This document shows positions 17,937-26,648 of a stretch of 58,295 bases of DNA, piece by piece. The notes beneath the pieces were generated by a model, which was given only the letters and a program-made list of their open reading frames with translations, had not been told where the DNA came from and made no database searches. The DNA lies in assembly GCF_902150045.1 (NCBI RefSeq), contig NZ_CABFVU010000007.1, positions 1 through 58,295 of the forward strand, given 5' to 3'. The number at the start of each line of letters is the position of its first letter. Positions within the stretch are counted from its first letter, which is position 1. The position numbers and the translations under genes are program-made. This stretch comes from Chitinophaga polysaccharea (lineage in GTDB: Bacteria > Bacteroidota > Bacteroidia > Chitinophagales > Chitinophagaceae).

Positions 17937-19274
17937 TTAAAGAACGCCTGTGATATGCTGTAGAAGATAAAATTTATTTTGTGCCGCAATTTTTGCTGAT
18001 GCTAGTTCAAACTGTGTTTGAAGCACCTGGATATCGGCATCCAGTAAGTCGGTGATTAACGATGCCTGGTTAAAATATGTATGCCTGATAATACGCGCAT
18101 TTTCCTGCGCCTGCGCTACATTCACTTCCGACACCCCGATCTGTATAATTGCTTCTTTGTAACGGAGAAAGGCTTCCTTCACCTGTTGACGTACCTTGTC
18201 TTCCGTGTCTTTATGTGCCTCCTCTTCTTTCTCCAGCTCAAGTTTTGCCGCTCTTACCTTATGTATATTATGATAGAGCGACGATATGGGGAAAGACGCT
18301 TTCAGCCCGGTTACTCCCAGCGAGTACCAGTAAGGGTTATAGGGATAAAGGAATATCTGTGGGTTGGCATAGTAAAAGTCGCCGTACATGCCTGCCTTGG
18401 GACGGACATTCGCTTTTACCTGTTTCAGATGTATTTCGCTCAACCGGGTTTGCTGTTCAGAAATGTGATAAGGGAAAGAATGCTCCAGCGCTATGGCCAG
18501 GTATTCTTCATAAGCCCCGCTGCTGCCCGGGCCTGTTTCAGGACCGGCGGGAAAGAGGATCCTGTCGTCCGGCTCTCCGAGAATGATATTCAGTTTCTGC
18601 GTGGCGATCAGTATATCATTTTCTATGCTAACAAGGGTCATCTTTCTTTTCGACAGATCCAGCTCTACGCGGAGCACATCGCTTTTCAGCACGATGCCGT
18701 TCCTGTGAAAGGCTTTGATCTCCTTCAGTTGTTTTTCCTGGTCGGCAATATCTGCTGTAATAAGATTTCTGAAGATAAATGCTTTTTGAAGATCGAGGTA
18801 TAAAGACGCCGTTTTATAACGGATAGCTGAAACGGATTCATTTTCCCGGATAGTACTGAGCTGGTGGAGGGTTTTATTTTCCTCCATTTTCAGGTTGAGC
18901 TTATTGCCGTTATAAAGATTGAGATAAAAATCGGCTCCTGCTTTATAAAGGGTGTGGATCACTTCGTGCTGGGAGGGTTTGGAGAATAAACCATTTTCAT
19001 AGATAGGGATGTTAGAGGCTTTTTCTGCACTGCCGCTAATGCCAATTTCCGGTAACCGCTCCGTCCTTGTATCCCTGATCTCTTCTGCGGCAATTTCAGT
19101 GGCTTTCCTGTTTATTTCAATGATGCGGCTGTGCTCTTCTGCTTTCCGCCATGCTTCGGAAAGCGTTAATTTTAAAGTATCCTGGCCAGTGGCAATAAAA
19201 CTCCTGCCTGCGAAAAATACTCCTGCTAAAAAAAGACTTCTGCTGTTCATAATATTCGGGGGCAAAATTATCAC
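17937..19274 (-). CDS. TolC-like outer-membrane channel protein
   Basis: A 445-residue outer-membrane efflux protein with signal peptide (MNSRSLFLAGVFFAG...TGQ; the in-frame Met at residue 9 may be the true start). It has the two-fold helical repeat of the OEP family, with the opening LTLSEAWRKAEEHSRIIEIN and final NQASLITDLLDADIQVLQTQ. It is the first gene of the TolC-EmrA-EmrB operon; its promoter must lie in the 105-bp gap shared with the divergent AraC regulator at 19380. Confidence 0.9.
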   Translation of the reverse strand: MIILPPNIMNSRSLFLAGVFFAGRSFIATGQDTLKLTLSEAWRKAEEHSRIIEINRKATEIAAEEIRDTRTERLPEIGISGSAEKASNIPIYENGLFSKPSQHEVIHTLYKAGADFYLNLYNGNKLNLKMEENKTLHQLSTIRENESVSAIRYKTASLYLDLQKAFIFRNLITADIADQEKQLKEIKAFHRNGIVLKSDVLRVELDLSKRKMTLVSIENDILIATQKLNIILGEPDDRILFPAGPETGPGSSGAYEEYLAIALEHSFPYHISEQQTRLSEIHLKQVKANVRPKAGMYGDFYYANPQIFLYPYNPYWYSLGVTGLKASFPISSLYHNIHKVRAAKLELEKEEEAHKDTEDKVRQQVKEAFLRYKEAIIQIGVSEVNVAQAQENARIIRHTYFNQASLITDLLDADIQVLQTQFELASAKIAAQNKFYLLQHITGVL

Positions 19275-19379
19275 GATAATCCATTGTTAGTTTCACCGTA
19301 ATAGCCAATTTTTTCATCATTCCGGACAAATGTTATTTTTATACAGCTACCTTACTATTTTACATTAACAAACAATGCT

Positions 19380-20165
19380 ATGGGCTTAATTGCTTCATTA
19401 CCGGAAATAGAAAAAAAGAGGAATTCCGTTTTCGTGATGCATGAAAAATCGGAAAAGCTGATCCCCCTTCACCGTCATAACAAGGGGCAGTTAAGCTATG
19501 TGGAAGGAGGAATTGCCTATATCACTATTGAAAACCTTACTTATGTGGTGCCGGCCAGGCATTACTTCTGGATTCCGCGCGGCATGTGGCATACATTACG
19601 GCTCGGGCACAAGGCCACGGTGCTGCGCTCACTTTATTTTTATGCGCACGATGATGCAACAGATCCTTTTTATAGCCAGCTGGGAATTTACCCTGCCAGT
19701 GAGTTACTGATCCAGATGATCAATTACACCGAGTGCTGGGATGGCAGGCATGTAGGCGGCAAAGACTATAACTTTGAATTCCTGGTGGCGCTGAAAAAGA
19801 TGCTGCCGGAAAAAAGCAGGAAGGCGCTTCCTATTGTGTTGCCGGCTACTAACAATGAGCAGATGCAGGATATTACCGACTACCTCGAAAGAAATATCGG
19901 GAAACGGCTTACACTGGGCAGTGTAAGCAAACAGTTCAATATCGGGGAACGCTCCCTCTCCCGGTTATTTCAATCGAACCTGAAGATCTCGTTCCTGCAA
20001 TATCTTAAAACCATAAGAATGATAAGGGCCATTGAAATGATCCTGAAAACAGGCAAGCCTATCAGCGAAATAGCGTTCGCGGTAGGTTACAGCTCTATCA
20101 ATTCTTTTAGTGATACATTCCATGAATTCGTGCATGCCAGGCCTACCGATTTCAGGAAGCCATAA
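19380..20165 (+). CDS. AraC-family regulator with N-terminal cupin, divergent from the EmrAB-TolC operon
   Basis: A 261-residue regulator. The N-terminal half is a cupin-like sensor (LIPLHRHNKGQLSYVEGGIAY, ...YFWIPRGMWHTLRL); the C-terminal 100 residues hold two AraC helix-turn-helices (LGSVSKQFNIGERSLSRLFQ and ISEIAFAVGYSSINSFSDTF). Its divergent position, 105 bp from the exporter operon, strongly suggests that it controls that pump in response to a small ligand. A strong hairpin follows directly. Confidence 0.9.
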   Translation: MGLIASLPEIEKKRNSVFVMHEKSEKLIPLHRHNKGQLSYVEGGIAYITIENLTYVVPARHYFWIPRGMWHTLRLGHKATVLRSLYFYAHDDATDPFYSQLGIYPASELLIQMINYTECWDGRHVGGKDYNFEFLVALKKMLPEKSRKALPIVLPATNNEQMQDITDYLERNIGKRLTLGSVSKQFNIGERSLSRLFQSNLKISFLQYLKTIRMIRAIEMILKTGKPISEIAFAVGYSSINSFSDTFHEFVHARPTDFRKP

Positions 20166-20199
20166 CAAGGCAACCGGCAGCAGCGCCGGTTGCCTTGTT
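20164..20199. terminator. Strong bidirectional terminator hairpin
   Basis: A perfect 15-bp stem (20164-20178 with 20185-20199) around a 6-base loop AGCAGC, GC-rich in the middle and AACAAGG/CCTTGTT at the base. It overlaps the stop codon of the AraC gene and lies 3 bp from the end of the converging doxX gene, so it can end both transcripts. Confidence 0.85.
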
Positions 20200-20201
20200 C
20201 A

Positions 20202-20573
20202 TCAGGAACGTTGTGTATTGATCTTTGTCAGCTGTGCCAGTGTGTAGGCGCCTACGGCCATAACAAGGTCACGGACCGCTACGTCGAAATACTGCCCGGC
20301 AACAAGCAATTGCAGTGCAATGCAGATCAGCCAGGCCATTACCACGTAGGCGCCCAAAAGGGGACGTACCAATACCAGCACTCCGGCGGCAATTTCAATG
20401 ATCCCGACAATTTTCATGAAAGTGGCGGCGGCGAAGGGGATCAAAGCAGCATTGCTGCCCAGGTAGTTTTCCCAGTGGGTAAGTAGATTGGTGAATTTGT
20501 CCAGCCCCGCTACAATGGGCACAATGCCAAAGGTAAAACGTAAGGTTTTTTGAAGCTGTTGGATAGTTGCCAT
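20202..20573 (-). CDS. DoxX-family membrane protein
   Basis: A 123-residue protein with four hydrophobic segments and the DoxX-like opening LRFTFGIVPIVAGLDKFTNLLTHWENYL. Members of this family are small quinone- or redox-linked membrane proteins whose function is often unknown. It diverges from an ECF sigma gene and its upstream region holds a GTAACC-N17-TCTAAC element identical in layout to the one in front of the sigma gene, so it is probably a target of that sigma factor. Confidence 0.88.
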   Translation of the reverse strand: MATIQQLQKTLRFTFGIVPIVAGLDKFTNLLTHWENYLGSNAALIPFAAATFMKIVGIIEIAAGVLVLVRPLLGAYVVMAWLICIALQLLVAGQYFDVAVRDLVMAVGAYTLAQLTKINTQRS

Positions 20574-20596
20574 AATACATATGTTTTAGTATGATG

Positions 20597-20625
20597 GTTA
20601 GAGATACAGCGCAAAAAAAGGTTAC
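20597..20625 (-). promoter_or_regulatory. Predicted ECF-type promoter of doxX (GTAACC-N17-TCTAAC)
   Basis: Read on the minus strand, GTAACC (20625-20620), a 17-base spacer and TCTAAC (20602-20597) lie about 24 bp before the doxX ATG. The same motif with the same spacing occurs on the plus strand at 20648-20676 before the sigma gene. A GTAAC-like -35 is typical of ECF sigma targets; the assignment to the adjacent sigma is inferred. Confidence 0.6.
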
Positions 20626-20647
20626 AAAAAACACACCTTATTTTTTT

Positions 20648-20676
20648 GTAACCTTTTACCGGTTATTTCATCTAAT
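20648..20676 (+). promoter_or_regulatory. Predicted autoregulated ECF promoter (GTAACC-N17-TCTAAT)
   Basis: GTAACC (20648-20653), 17 bases, then TCTAAT (20671-20676), ending 4 bases before the sigma ATG. It mirrors the doxX element: the two -35 boxes form a perfect 16-bp inverted repeat (20616-20631 and 20642-20657). Transcription would start at or next to the ATG, giving a leaderless mRNA, unless the mapped start differs. Confidence 0.6.
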
Positions 20677-20680
20677 TAAC

Positions 20681-21343
20681 ATGACACCGCAAAAGGAAGA
20701 CATAGTAAACCAGGTTTCCGATCAGGAAGCAATCGCAAGGATACTGGCAGGTGAGCGCAACCTGTTCCGCGTGATTATCAGCCGGTATAACCAACGCCTT
20801 TACCGCACCGGCATGTCGGTACTGGAAGATGATGCAGCTGCCGAAGATGCCATGCAGAACACGTATATCAATGCCTATAGTCATTTGTCGCAGTTCGCGT
20901 TCCGTGCCTCTCTCGGTACCTGGCTCACACGCATTATGCTCAACGAGTGCTATGAATTGAAACGGAAAAACAGGAACAGATTTACCAGTTCACTATCACC
21001 AGATAAATTTACAGATATGACAACCCCGGCCAGGGATTTAGCAAACAAGGAATTGAGCCAGATACTGGAAGATGCCATTACCCGCCTCCCGGAAAAATAC
21101 AGGCTGGTTTTCGTGCTGCGCGAAATCGAGGAAATGTCTGTAAAAGAAACTGCCGGAGCGCTCACCATTGAGGAAAACAATGTGAAAGTACGCCTCAACC
21201 GCGCTAAGGCGATGCTCCGGGCAGATTTAAACGCCTATATGAAAGATCATGTTTATCATTTCCATTCAAGTCGCTGCGACCGGGTCACCAGGAACGTTTT
21301 AAAGCGGCTGGGAATAGAGGGAAGCCCCAATACGCCGGAATAA
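20681..21343 (+). CDS. ECF RNA polymerase sigma factor
   Basis: A 220-residue sigma factor from the ATG at 20681. Region 2 is seen in LFRVIISRYNQRLYRTGMSV and AAEDAMQNTYINAYSHL, region 4 in LPEKYRLVFVLREIEEMSVK and the following helix-turn-helix ENNVKVRLNRAKAMLRADL. A C-terminal tail with HSSRCDRVTRNVL could be a metal- or redox-responsive element. No anti-sigma gene is adjacent. An upstream in-frame ATG at 20591 would overlap the promoter element and is unlikely. The product probably drives its own gene and doxX through the GTAACC elements. Confidence 0.9.
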   Translation: MTPQKEDIVNQVSDQEAIARILAGERNLFRVIISRYNQRLYRTGMSVLEDDAAAEDAMQNTYINAYSHLSQFAFRASLGTWLTRIMLNECYELKRKNRNRFTSSLSPDKFTDMTTPARDLANKELSQILEDAITRLPEKYRLVFVLREIEEMSVKETAGALTIEENNVKVRLNRAKAMLRADLNAYMKDHVYHFHSSRCDRVTRNVLKRLGIEGSPNTPE

Positions 21344-21361
21344 TAGTAACCATACCGGGTC

Positions 21362-23728
21362 CTAGAATTTATAGGAAATACTGCCTGCAATATTTCTGGG
21401 GCTCTGCGGATCATTATTGATCCCCCAATATTGCGCGTTTGTAATGTTATTGATCTTTACACCAATGCGGAACTTCGGATAATCATAAAAAACCGTAGCA
21501 TCCAGCCTGGTATAAGCAGGGATAGTAAGCAGGTTACTTTCATTTTCCGGATAAGTATCACTTACATAGTTACCACCTATGCCAATACCAAACCCATTCA
21601 ATATTTGTTGCGGGAATTTATAGCTGACCCACAGGTTGGCCATATGAGCAGGCAGCCCGTTGCTGGTGCCTTCCACTCCTTTATTCGCTTTTGTATAGGT
21701 AAATTTGTTATAGCCATACCCGGCGATGATGTTCAGTCCTGCCGCAGGGTTGGCAATAATATCTGCTTCAAAACCTTTACTCAGCTGTGAGCCATCCTGA
21801 ATGGAAAAGGTAGGATTATCGGGGTTGGCACGCACTGCATTATTTACACTGATATGATAGTAGCTCAGTGTTCCGCTCAGCTTATGTTTTACGATATCTA
21901 CCTTGGTGCCTGCCTCCCACTGATTCCCGTACTGAGGTTTCAGCACCAGGGCCGTCTGATCCGGCTGGGTAACAGGAGCCATATTCTGAAACCCGTTCAT
22001 GTAATTGGCAAACAAAGATACCTTGTCTTTTACCGGCTGATAAACAATTCCCAGTTTGGGCGACACGGAAGTTTGTCCATAAATGCCTGCTGCCGGCGCT
22101 TTCGCCCCGTTGGTGGATGTCCCTTTATTCTCAAACCTGTCGAGGCGCAGGCTCAGCATTAACATTAACTGATCGGTAAAGTTCAGCATATCTGATACAT
22201 AAGCGCTGTAACGGTATTGGGTAGCCACGGTCTGATTGGCAGACCCTACCGCCGCTACCATATCGTTCATTCTTGCCAGCGACATGGGTTTGATGGATCT
22301 GCGGACGTTCACCGTATCATACAGCAGCGTGCCATACGACATGGCTTTATTGGCCAGGTAATAAACCTCCGCGCCGGCAACCATCCGGTTACGAAGCCTG
22401 CCTATCTTAAAATCGCCGGTAAAGTTCTGTTGAAACTGGATAGAATTGTTCACGCTTCCCCTCGAAGCAGCAAAATTGCGTTTGATGGTAGAATCACTGA
22501 GGATTTCGGCAGGCCAGAGGTAATTGATATTATCAAAGTTCGCCTGCCCCATGGCATACTGGGTAGATGATGTCCATTGATCAGACATCTTATAATCTGC
22601 CTGCACAAATACATTCAGGTTGCCCTGCTGTACAATAGGGTCGCTGGTGCCAATCGACTGCTTATAATCCAGCGCCAGATCAGAGATTTTCCTGAAAGAT
22701 ATTTTCTTGAAATCGTATGAATATGCAGGCTGGGCGCTGCGGTCCACTTTATAAATTTCTGCGTCAAGGGAAAGAGTGAGACGGTCATTTACCTTATAGG
22801 AAAAGCTGGGAGCCAGGGCCAGGCTGCGGCTGGCGCCGTACGACTGGAACGAGTTCTCTGTATGCACCGCTGCATTCAGGCGCAGTAGCGCTGATTTATC
22901 ATCATTCAGAGGGGTATTGATATCTGCAGTTAAGCGGTTCAGGTTCCAGCTACCGGCAGTGTAATTAACTTCTCCCCTGAAGGTATCAAAAGGTTTTTTG
23001 GTTACCAGGTTGGAAAAGCCGCCAAAAGAAATAAGGCTGGATCCGAACAAGGTGCCGGAAGGGCCTTTCAGTACTTCAATACGTTCTACATTCACCGGGT
23101 CAATACCGCCGCTTTGCATAGCCGCCATACCATTGCGGATCTGGCTGATTACCCAAAAGCCCCGCAGGATCATATAGGTAATACCGTTATTAACGCCGCC
23201 AAAGCCTACAGCTGCTCCCGGCACGTTTCGCAGGGCGCTTTTATAGTCAACGGTTACCTGTTCCTGCATCAGGTCTTTTGAGATCACATTATATACCTGT
23301 GGATTTTCCAGGTTTTTCAACGGAAGCCGGGCAATATAATTACTTTCCCTTTTTGCAAATTTATTCCCGCTGCCGGTTACCGTGATCGCTTGCAGCTCCT
23401 TGTCGCTGGCCTTTAAGCGAAGCTCCAGGATGGTCGTTTTATTGGCTTCTACCTGTATATTTTGCAGCAAAGGCTCATGCCCTACCAGGGAAACACGGAT
23501 AGTATAGTTACCTGGTTTTACCTTGCGTATAATAAACTCACCCTGTTCATTGGTGATGGCGCCCTTTTGTTTATCGCCCAGCAGGATCGTTACCTGGGAA
23601 GCGGGTTGATTATCTGAGGTCAGTACCCTGCCTTTCACGATCCCTGCATCGTCCGGCCCTTCCGGTATGCGGGCATATGAAAAAACAGACAGGATCAATA
23701 ATAGCTGTAATGTAAAATATGTTTTCAT
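21362..23728 (-). CDS. TonB-dependent siderophore-type receptor with carboxypeptidase-like N-terminal domain
   Basis: A 788-residue outer-membrane receptor. A signal peptide is followed by a CarboxypepD_reg-like beta-sandwich (about residues 28-115: VKGRVLTSDNQPASQVTILL, ...GEFIIRKVKPGNYTIRVSLV), then the plug (about 125-240: YNVISKDLMQEQVTVDYKSA and VERIEVLKGPSGTLFGSSL) and a 22-strand-type barrel ending in an aromatic residue (SISYKF). Similarity to FhuA/FoxA-like ferric-siderophore receptors is best in the plug and in PKLGIVYQPVKDKVSLFANY. It converges on the ECF sigma gene with an 18-bp gap. It probably imports a siderophore or similar compound using TonB energy; ligand unknown. Confidence 0.92.
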   Translation of the reverse strand: MKTYFTLQLLLILSVFSYARIPEGPDDAGIVKGRVLTSDNQPASQVTILLGDKQKGAITNEQGEFIIRKVKPGNYTIRVSLVGHEPLLQNIQVEANKTTILELRLKASDKELQAITVTGSGNKFAKRESNYIARLPLKNLENPQVYNVISKDLMQEQVTVDYKSALRNVPGAAVGFGGVNNGITYMILRGFWVISQIRNGMAAMQSGGIDPVNVERIEVLKGPSGTLFGSSLISFGGFSNLVTKKPFDTFRGEVNYTAGSWNLNRLTADINTPLNDDKSALLRLNAAVHTENSFQSYGASRSLALAPSFSYKVNDRLTLSLDAEIYKVDRSAQPAYSYDFKKISFRKISDLALDYKQSIGTSDPIVQQGNLNVFVQADYKMSDQWTSSTQYAMGQANFDNINYLWPAEILSDSTIKRNFAASRGSVNNSIQFQQNFTGDFKIGRLRNRMVAGAEVYYLANKAMSYGTLLYDTVNVRRSIKPMSLARMNDMVAAVGSANQTVATQYRYSAYVSDMLNFTDQLMLMLSLRLDRFENKGTSTNGAKAPAAGIYGQTSVSPKLGIVYQPVKDKVSLFANYMNGFQNMAPVTQPDQTALVLKPQYGNQWEAGTKVDIVKHKLSGTLSYYHISVNNAVRANPDNPTFSIQDGSQLSKGFEADIIANPAAGLNIIAGYGYNKFTYTKANKGVEGTSNGLPAHMANLWVSYKFPQQILNGFGIGIGGNYVSDTYPENESNLLTIPAYTRLDATVFYDYPKFRIGVKINNITNAQYWGINNDPQSPRNIAGSISYKF

Positions 23729-24058
23729 TCTTTTATTTTTTTTGTGAGATGACTACTTGTCTGTTCCAACCGTGAATAAGCATTTCACGCCGGTGCCTGA
23801 TAGCGGCTTACGCACCCACAGCAACAGAAAATGGTTGTATTGACGTTAAAATAAAAACTACGCAAAGATGAATAGTTTACGGGGGCAGCAGTTTATCTAA
23901 TTGGGAAAAGTAATTACGATATCCGGAAATTCCGGGCGTCACATCTGTCTAAATCAACCTCGTTTTTGTCTGGTTCACCCCAAAACCGGTTTTCATTGCA
24001 GCCTCACCGGGGTACTTTCGTTCTGCCCTGGTGCACAAAAGCATCACAGCAAAGAATC
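23729..24058. other. Divergent intergenic region with a 12-bp palindrome
   Basis: 330 bp between the TonB receptor and the hydrolase. No gene is visible. AAAACCGGTTTT at 23982-23993 is a perfect palindrome 65 bp before the hydrolase ATG and may be a regulator site. No recognised promoter box was assigned. Confidence 0.4.
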
Positions 24059-25099
24059 ATGGCAAACACCGGAAATTTTAACCGCAGACATTTTCTCAGC
24101 ATGGCCGCTTTAACCTTAGCGGCAACAAAACTATCCCCCCTACAGGCATTGGCTTCAAAAGGTGGAGATCAGCAACATACGCCACGGCTGCTGCCCTCTT
24201 TCGATAACATCAAACAGGTAAAGGCCGGGCTCCTGGATGTAGGCTATGCAGAAGCAGGACCTGCAAACGGGCAACCCGTTATCCTGCTGCATGGCTGGCC
24301 TTATGATATCCACAGCTATGCAAAGGTATCCGATATACTGGCTGCCGAAGGCTACCGGGTAATAGTGCCTCACTTGCGCGGACATGGCACCACCAGGTTC
24401 CTGTCCGGTCAAACATACAGGAACGGCCAGCAGGCTGCGGTGGCCGCCGATATCATTGCCCTCATGGATGCCTTGAATATTAAAAAAGCCATCCTTGGTG
24501 GTTTCGACTGGGGAGCGCGCACGGCCAATATTATTGCGGCATTATGGCCGGAACGCTGCAAAGCAATGGTATCTGTAAATGGGTATCTTATCAACAACCT
24601 CGAAAGAAACAAACAACCATTACCTCCCAAAGCAGAACTGGGCTGGTGGTACCAGTACTACTTTGCTACCGAGCGTGGTAAACTGGGTTATACCGCCAAC
24701 TGGTATGATTTCAATAAACTGATCTGGAAAAATGTTTCACCGCAATGGAATTTTGATGACGCCACCTACAACGTGTCCGCCGCTTCTTTCAAAAACCCGG
24801 ATTATGTTGCCATTGTGCTTCACAACTATCGCTGGCGGCTCAGCATAGAACCGGGCGAAGCGCAATACGACGCCATTGAAAACAGGCTGGCCGCATCGCC
24901 TTCTGTTACTGTGCCATCCGTTACGCTCGACGGTGATGCCGATGGTGTAGTTCCCGCCAGCGATGGTTCCGCTTTCGCACACAGGTTCACCGGCAAGCAC
25001 GTACATCATATTATCAAAGGAGCCGGTCATAATCTCCCGCAGGAAGCCCCGGAAGCGTTTGCCCGCGCTATTACCGAGGCAAACAGTTATGCCGGCTAG
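24059..25099 (+). CDS. Tat-exported alpha/beta hydrolase (epoxide hydrolase/haloalkane dehalogenase-like)
   Basis: A 346-residue protein from the ATG at 24059. A twin-arginine signal (NRRHFLSMAALTLAA) opens it, so it is exported folded. The hydrolase core has the oxyanion motif HGWP (78-81), a nucleophile elbow GGFDWGA with Asp150, the acid DGDADGVVP region and a C-terminal GAGHNLPQEAPEAF with the catalytic His. An Asp nucleophile is typical of epoxide hydrolases and dehalogenases rather than esterases. An upstream in-frame ATG at 23966 would bury the Tat motif and is unlikely. It leads a run with the dihaem P460-like gene (29 bp downstream) and a lipoprotein. Confidence 0.88.
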   Translation: MANTGNFNRRHFLSMAALTLAATKLSPLQALASKGGDQQHTPRLLPSFDNIKQVKAGLLDVGYAEAGPANGQPVILLHGWPYDIHSYAKVSDILAAEGYRVIVPHLRGHGTTRFLSGQTYRNGQQAAVAADIIALMDALNIKKAILGGFDWGARTANIIAALWPERCKAMVSVNGYLINNLERNKQPLPPKAELGWWYQYYFATERGKLGYTANWYDFNKLIWKNVSPQWNFDDATYNVSAASFKNPDYVAIVLHNYRWRLSIEPGEAQYDAIENRLAASPSVTVPSVTLDGDADGVVPASDGSAFAHRFTGKHVHHIIKGAGHNLPQEAPEAFARAITEANSYAG

Positions 25100-25128
25100 T
25101 ATCTATTTAGCAATTAAAAAATTGATGT

Positions 25129-26085
25129 ATGAAAATACTTACAAGGAAAACAGGATGGATAACAGCGCTCATTGTATTGCTGATCACGGCCATGCAATTT
25201 ATCGGGCAGCCAGTGCAGAACCACCCCGCAACGGCTCCCATCCAGGCTCCCGATGAAGTGCTGGGCATTCTGCGCCGCGCGTGTTACGATTGCCACTCCA
25301 ACGAATCGAGGCTTAGCTGGTACGATAAAATTGCACCTGTTTCCTGGCTGGTATCCGCAGATGTGAATGAAGCAAGATCAAGATTCAATCTCTCTACCTG
25401 GGACACGCTTTCTCCTGCAAGCCAGCAGGGCTTCCTCTGGGAAATGGTGAACATGGTACTGACAGGCAAAATGCCCCTGGGCACTTATGCCGCCACACAT
25501 CCTCAATCCAGGCTTACAGCAAATGATATTACCACGCTGAAAAAGTATGTGAATGATCTCAGTCCTGCGGTATACCATGATACTGCCCTGATACAACAGG
25601 CAGATAAAGAGCTGAGGCAATCCCGGGAAAAATCTACGGCTGCAGCCGGAAACCCTGTAGCCGCCAATGGTGTAGCGTATACGCCTGATTTCAGGAGATG
25701 GCAGGTGATCAGCACCACCAACCGGTTCGACAATCACAGCATTCGCGTGGTGTATGGCAACGACATTGCCGCGAAAGCCATTAAAGAAAACCGGATCAAT
25801 CCCTTTCCTGAAGGCAGTACCATTGTAAAGGTAGTATGGAACAGCATTGAAGAAAAGAACGGCGATATCCTTCCCGGATCACTGAACAGCGTACAGATCA
25901 TGACGAAAGATAACAAGCGGTTCACCGACAGTAAAGGCTGGGGCTTCGCAAAATTCAACGGTACTGCGCTCAAGCCATACGGGGCTACGCCTATGTTCAA
26001 TACCACCTGTTTCAATTGCCATAAAATTGCCAGTGCAAACGACTATGTATTCAATCTCCCATTACCCAACAATGAACTGAAATAG
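25129..26085 (+). CDS. Dihaem protein: haem-binding domain plus cytochrome P460-like domain
   Basis: A 318-residue exported protein with an N-terminal hydrophobic segment (about residues 9-24). A first c-type haem motif CYDCH (52-56) lies in a haem-binding domain (SNESRLSWYDKIAPVSWLVS, ...DVNEARSRFNLSTWD). A cytochrome P460-like domain follows from about residue 190 (FDNHSIRVVYGNDIAAKAIK, FPEGSTIVKVVWNS), with a second motif CFNCH (294-298) near the end. Such proteins do periplasmic electron transfer or oxidation. Being placed between a Tat hydrolase and a lipoprotein suggests a shared periplasmic oxidation-and-hydrolysis route, which is a guess. Confidence 0.87.
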   Translation: MKILTRKTGWITALIVLLITAMQFIGQPVQNHPATAPIQAPDEVLGILRRACYDCHSNESRLSWYDKIAPVSWLVSADVNEARSRFNLSTWDTLSPASQQGFLWEMVNMVLTGKMPLGTYAATHPQSRLTANDITTLKKYVNDLSPAVYHDTALIQQADKELRQSREKSTAAAGNPVAANGVAYTPDFRRWQVISTTNRFDNHSIRVVYGNDIAAKAIKENRINPFPEGSTIVKVVWNSIEEKNGDILPGSLNSVQIMTKDNKRFTDSKGWGFAKFNGTALKPYGATPMFNTTCFNCHKIASANDYVFNLPLPNNELK

Positions 26086-26117
26086 CAGCCATCTTCTCAC
26101 TCATCAAAATAAATGGT

Positions 26118-26555
26118 ATGAAAAATTTTCTTCTGCTTTTCCTCCTTACTGTTACAGGCGCCTGTAGCCGGCCGGTTCCGGACAGGCAGCATACACGGGA
26201 GATATTCAATGCAGGCGGTTTGCAGGTGATCACCTCATTTGCCAACAGGCAGCAACAAACCATGAGCGTGTTGTTTGGCAATACGGCCGCTGAAACATGC
26301 GCGCTTGGCGGGTACAAAACACATGTTCCCGGCGAAATATTCAAACTCGTTACCTTTAAACAGGCCGGTAATAAATATTGGTACGGCAGTTACATCAACG
26401 GTGCTGTTCAAAGTATTGAAACAATAACCGCTGCCGCAGATGCACCGGAGCACCTGGAATACCGGCTGGAACGCCGCCACGGTAAAGGTAGAGAGACAGG
26501 CCCCGCTGCACGGATCAGTTATATATTTTCTCACAGCCCTTCTGTTTTCCCGTAA
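26118..26555 (+). CDS. Hypothetical lipoprotein
   Basis: A 145-residue protein with a lipoprotein signal and lipobox (TVTGAC, Cys16). The mature part is Gln/Gly-rich and beta-prone; no family recognised. It starts 32 bp after the dihaem gene and is likely in the same operon. Role unknown. Confidence 0.65.
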   Translation: MKNFLLLFLLTVTGACSRPVPDRQHTREIFNAGGLQVITSFANRQQQTMSVLFGNTAAETCALGGYKTHVPGEIFKLVTFKQAGNKYWYGSYINGAVQSIETITAAADAPEHLEYRLERRHGKGRETGPAARISYIFSHSPSVFP

Positions 26556-26648
26556 TATGTACGGCATGAATAATAACATACCATCAACTTTTTCTGATAG
26601 TAAGGTAAAAATGAATATTTTTATCGCCAGTAGATTGATTTATTACAG

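Noticed and set aside
18081..18803. 240-codon plus-strand frame opposite the TolC-like gene
   Set aside because: A shadow of the conserved OMF gene; the product is low-complexity and without family motifs.
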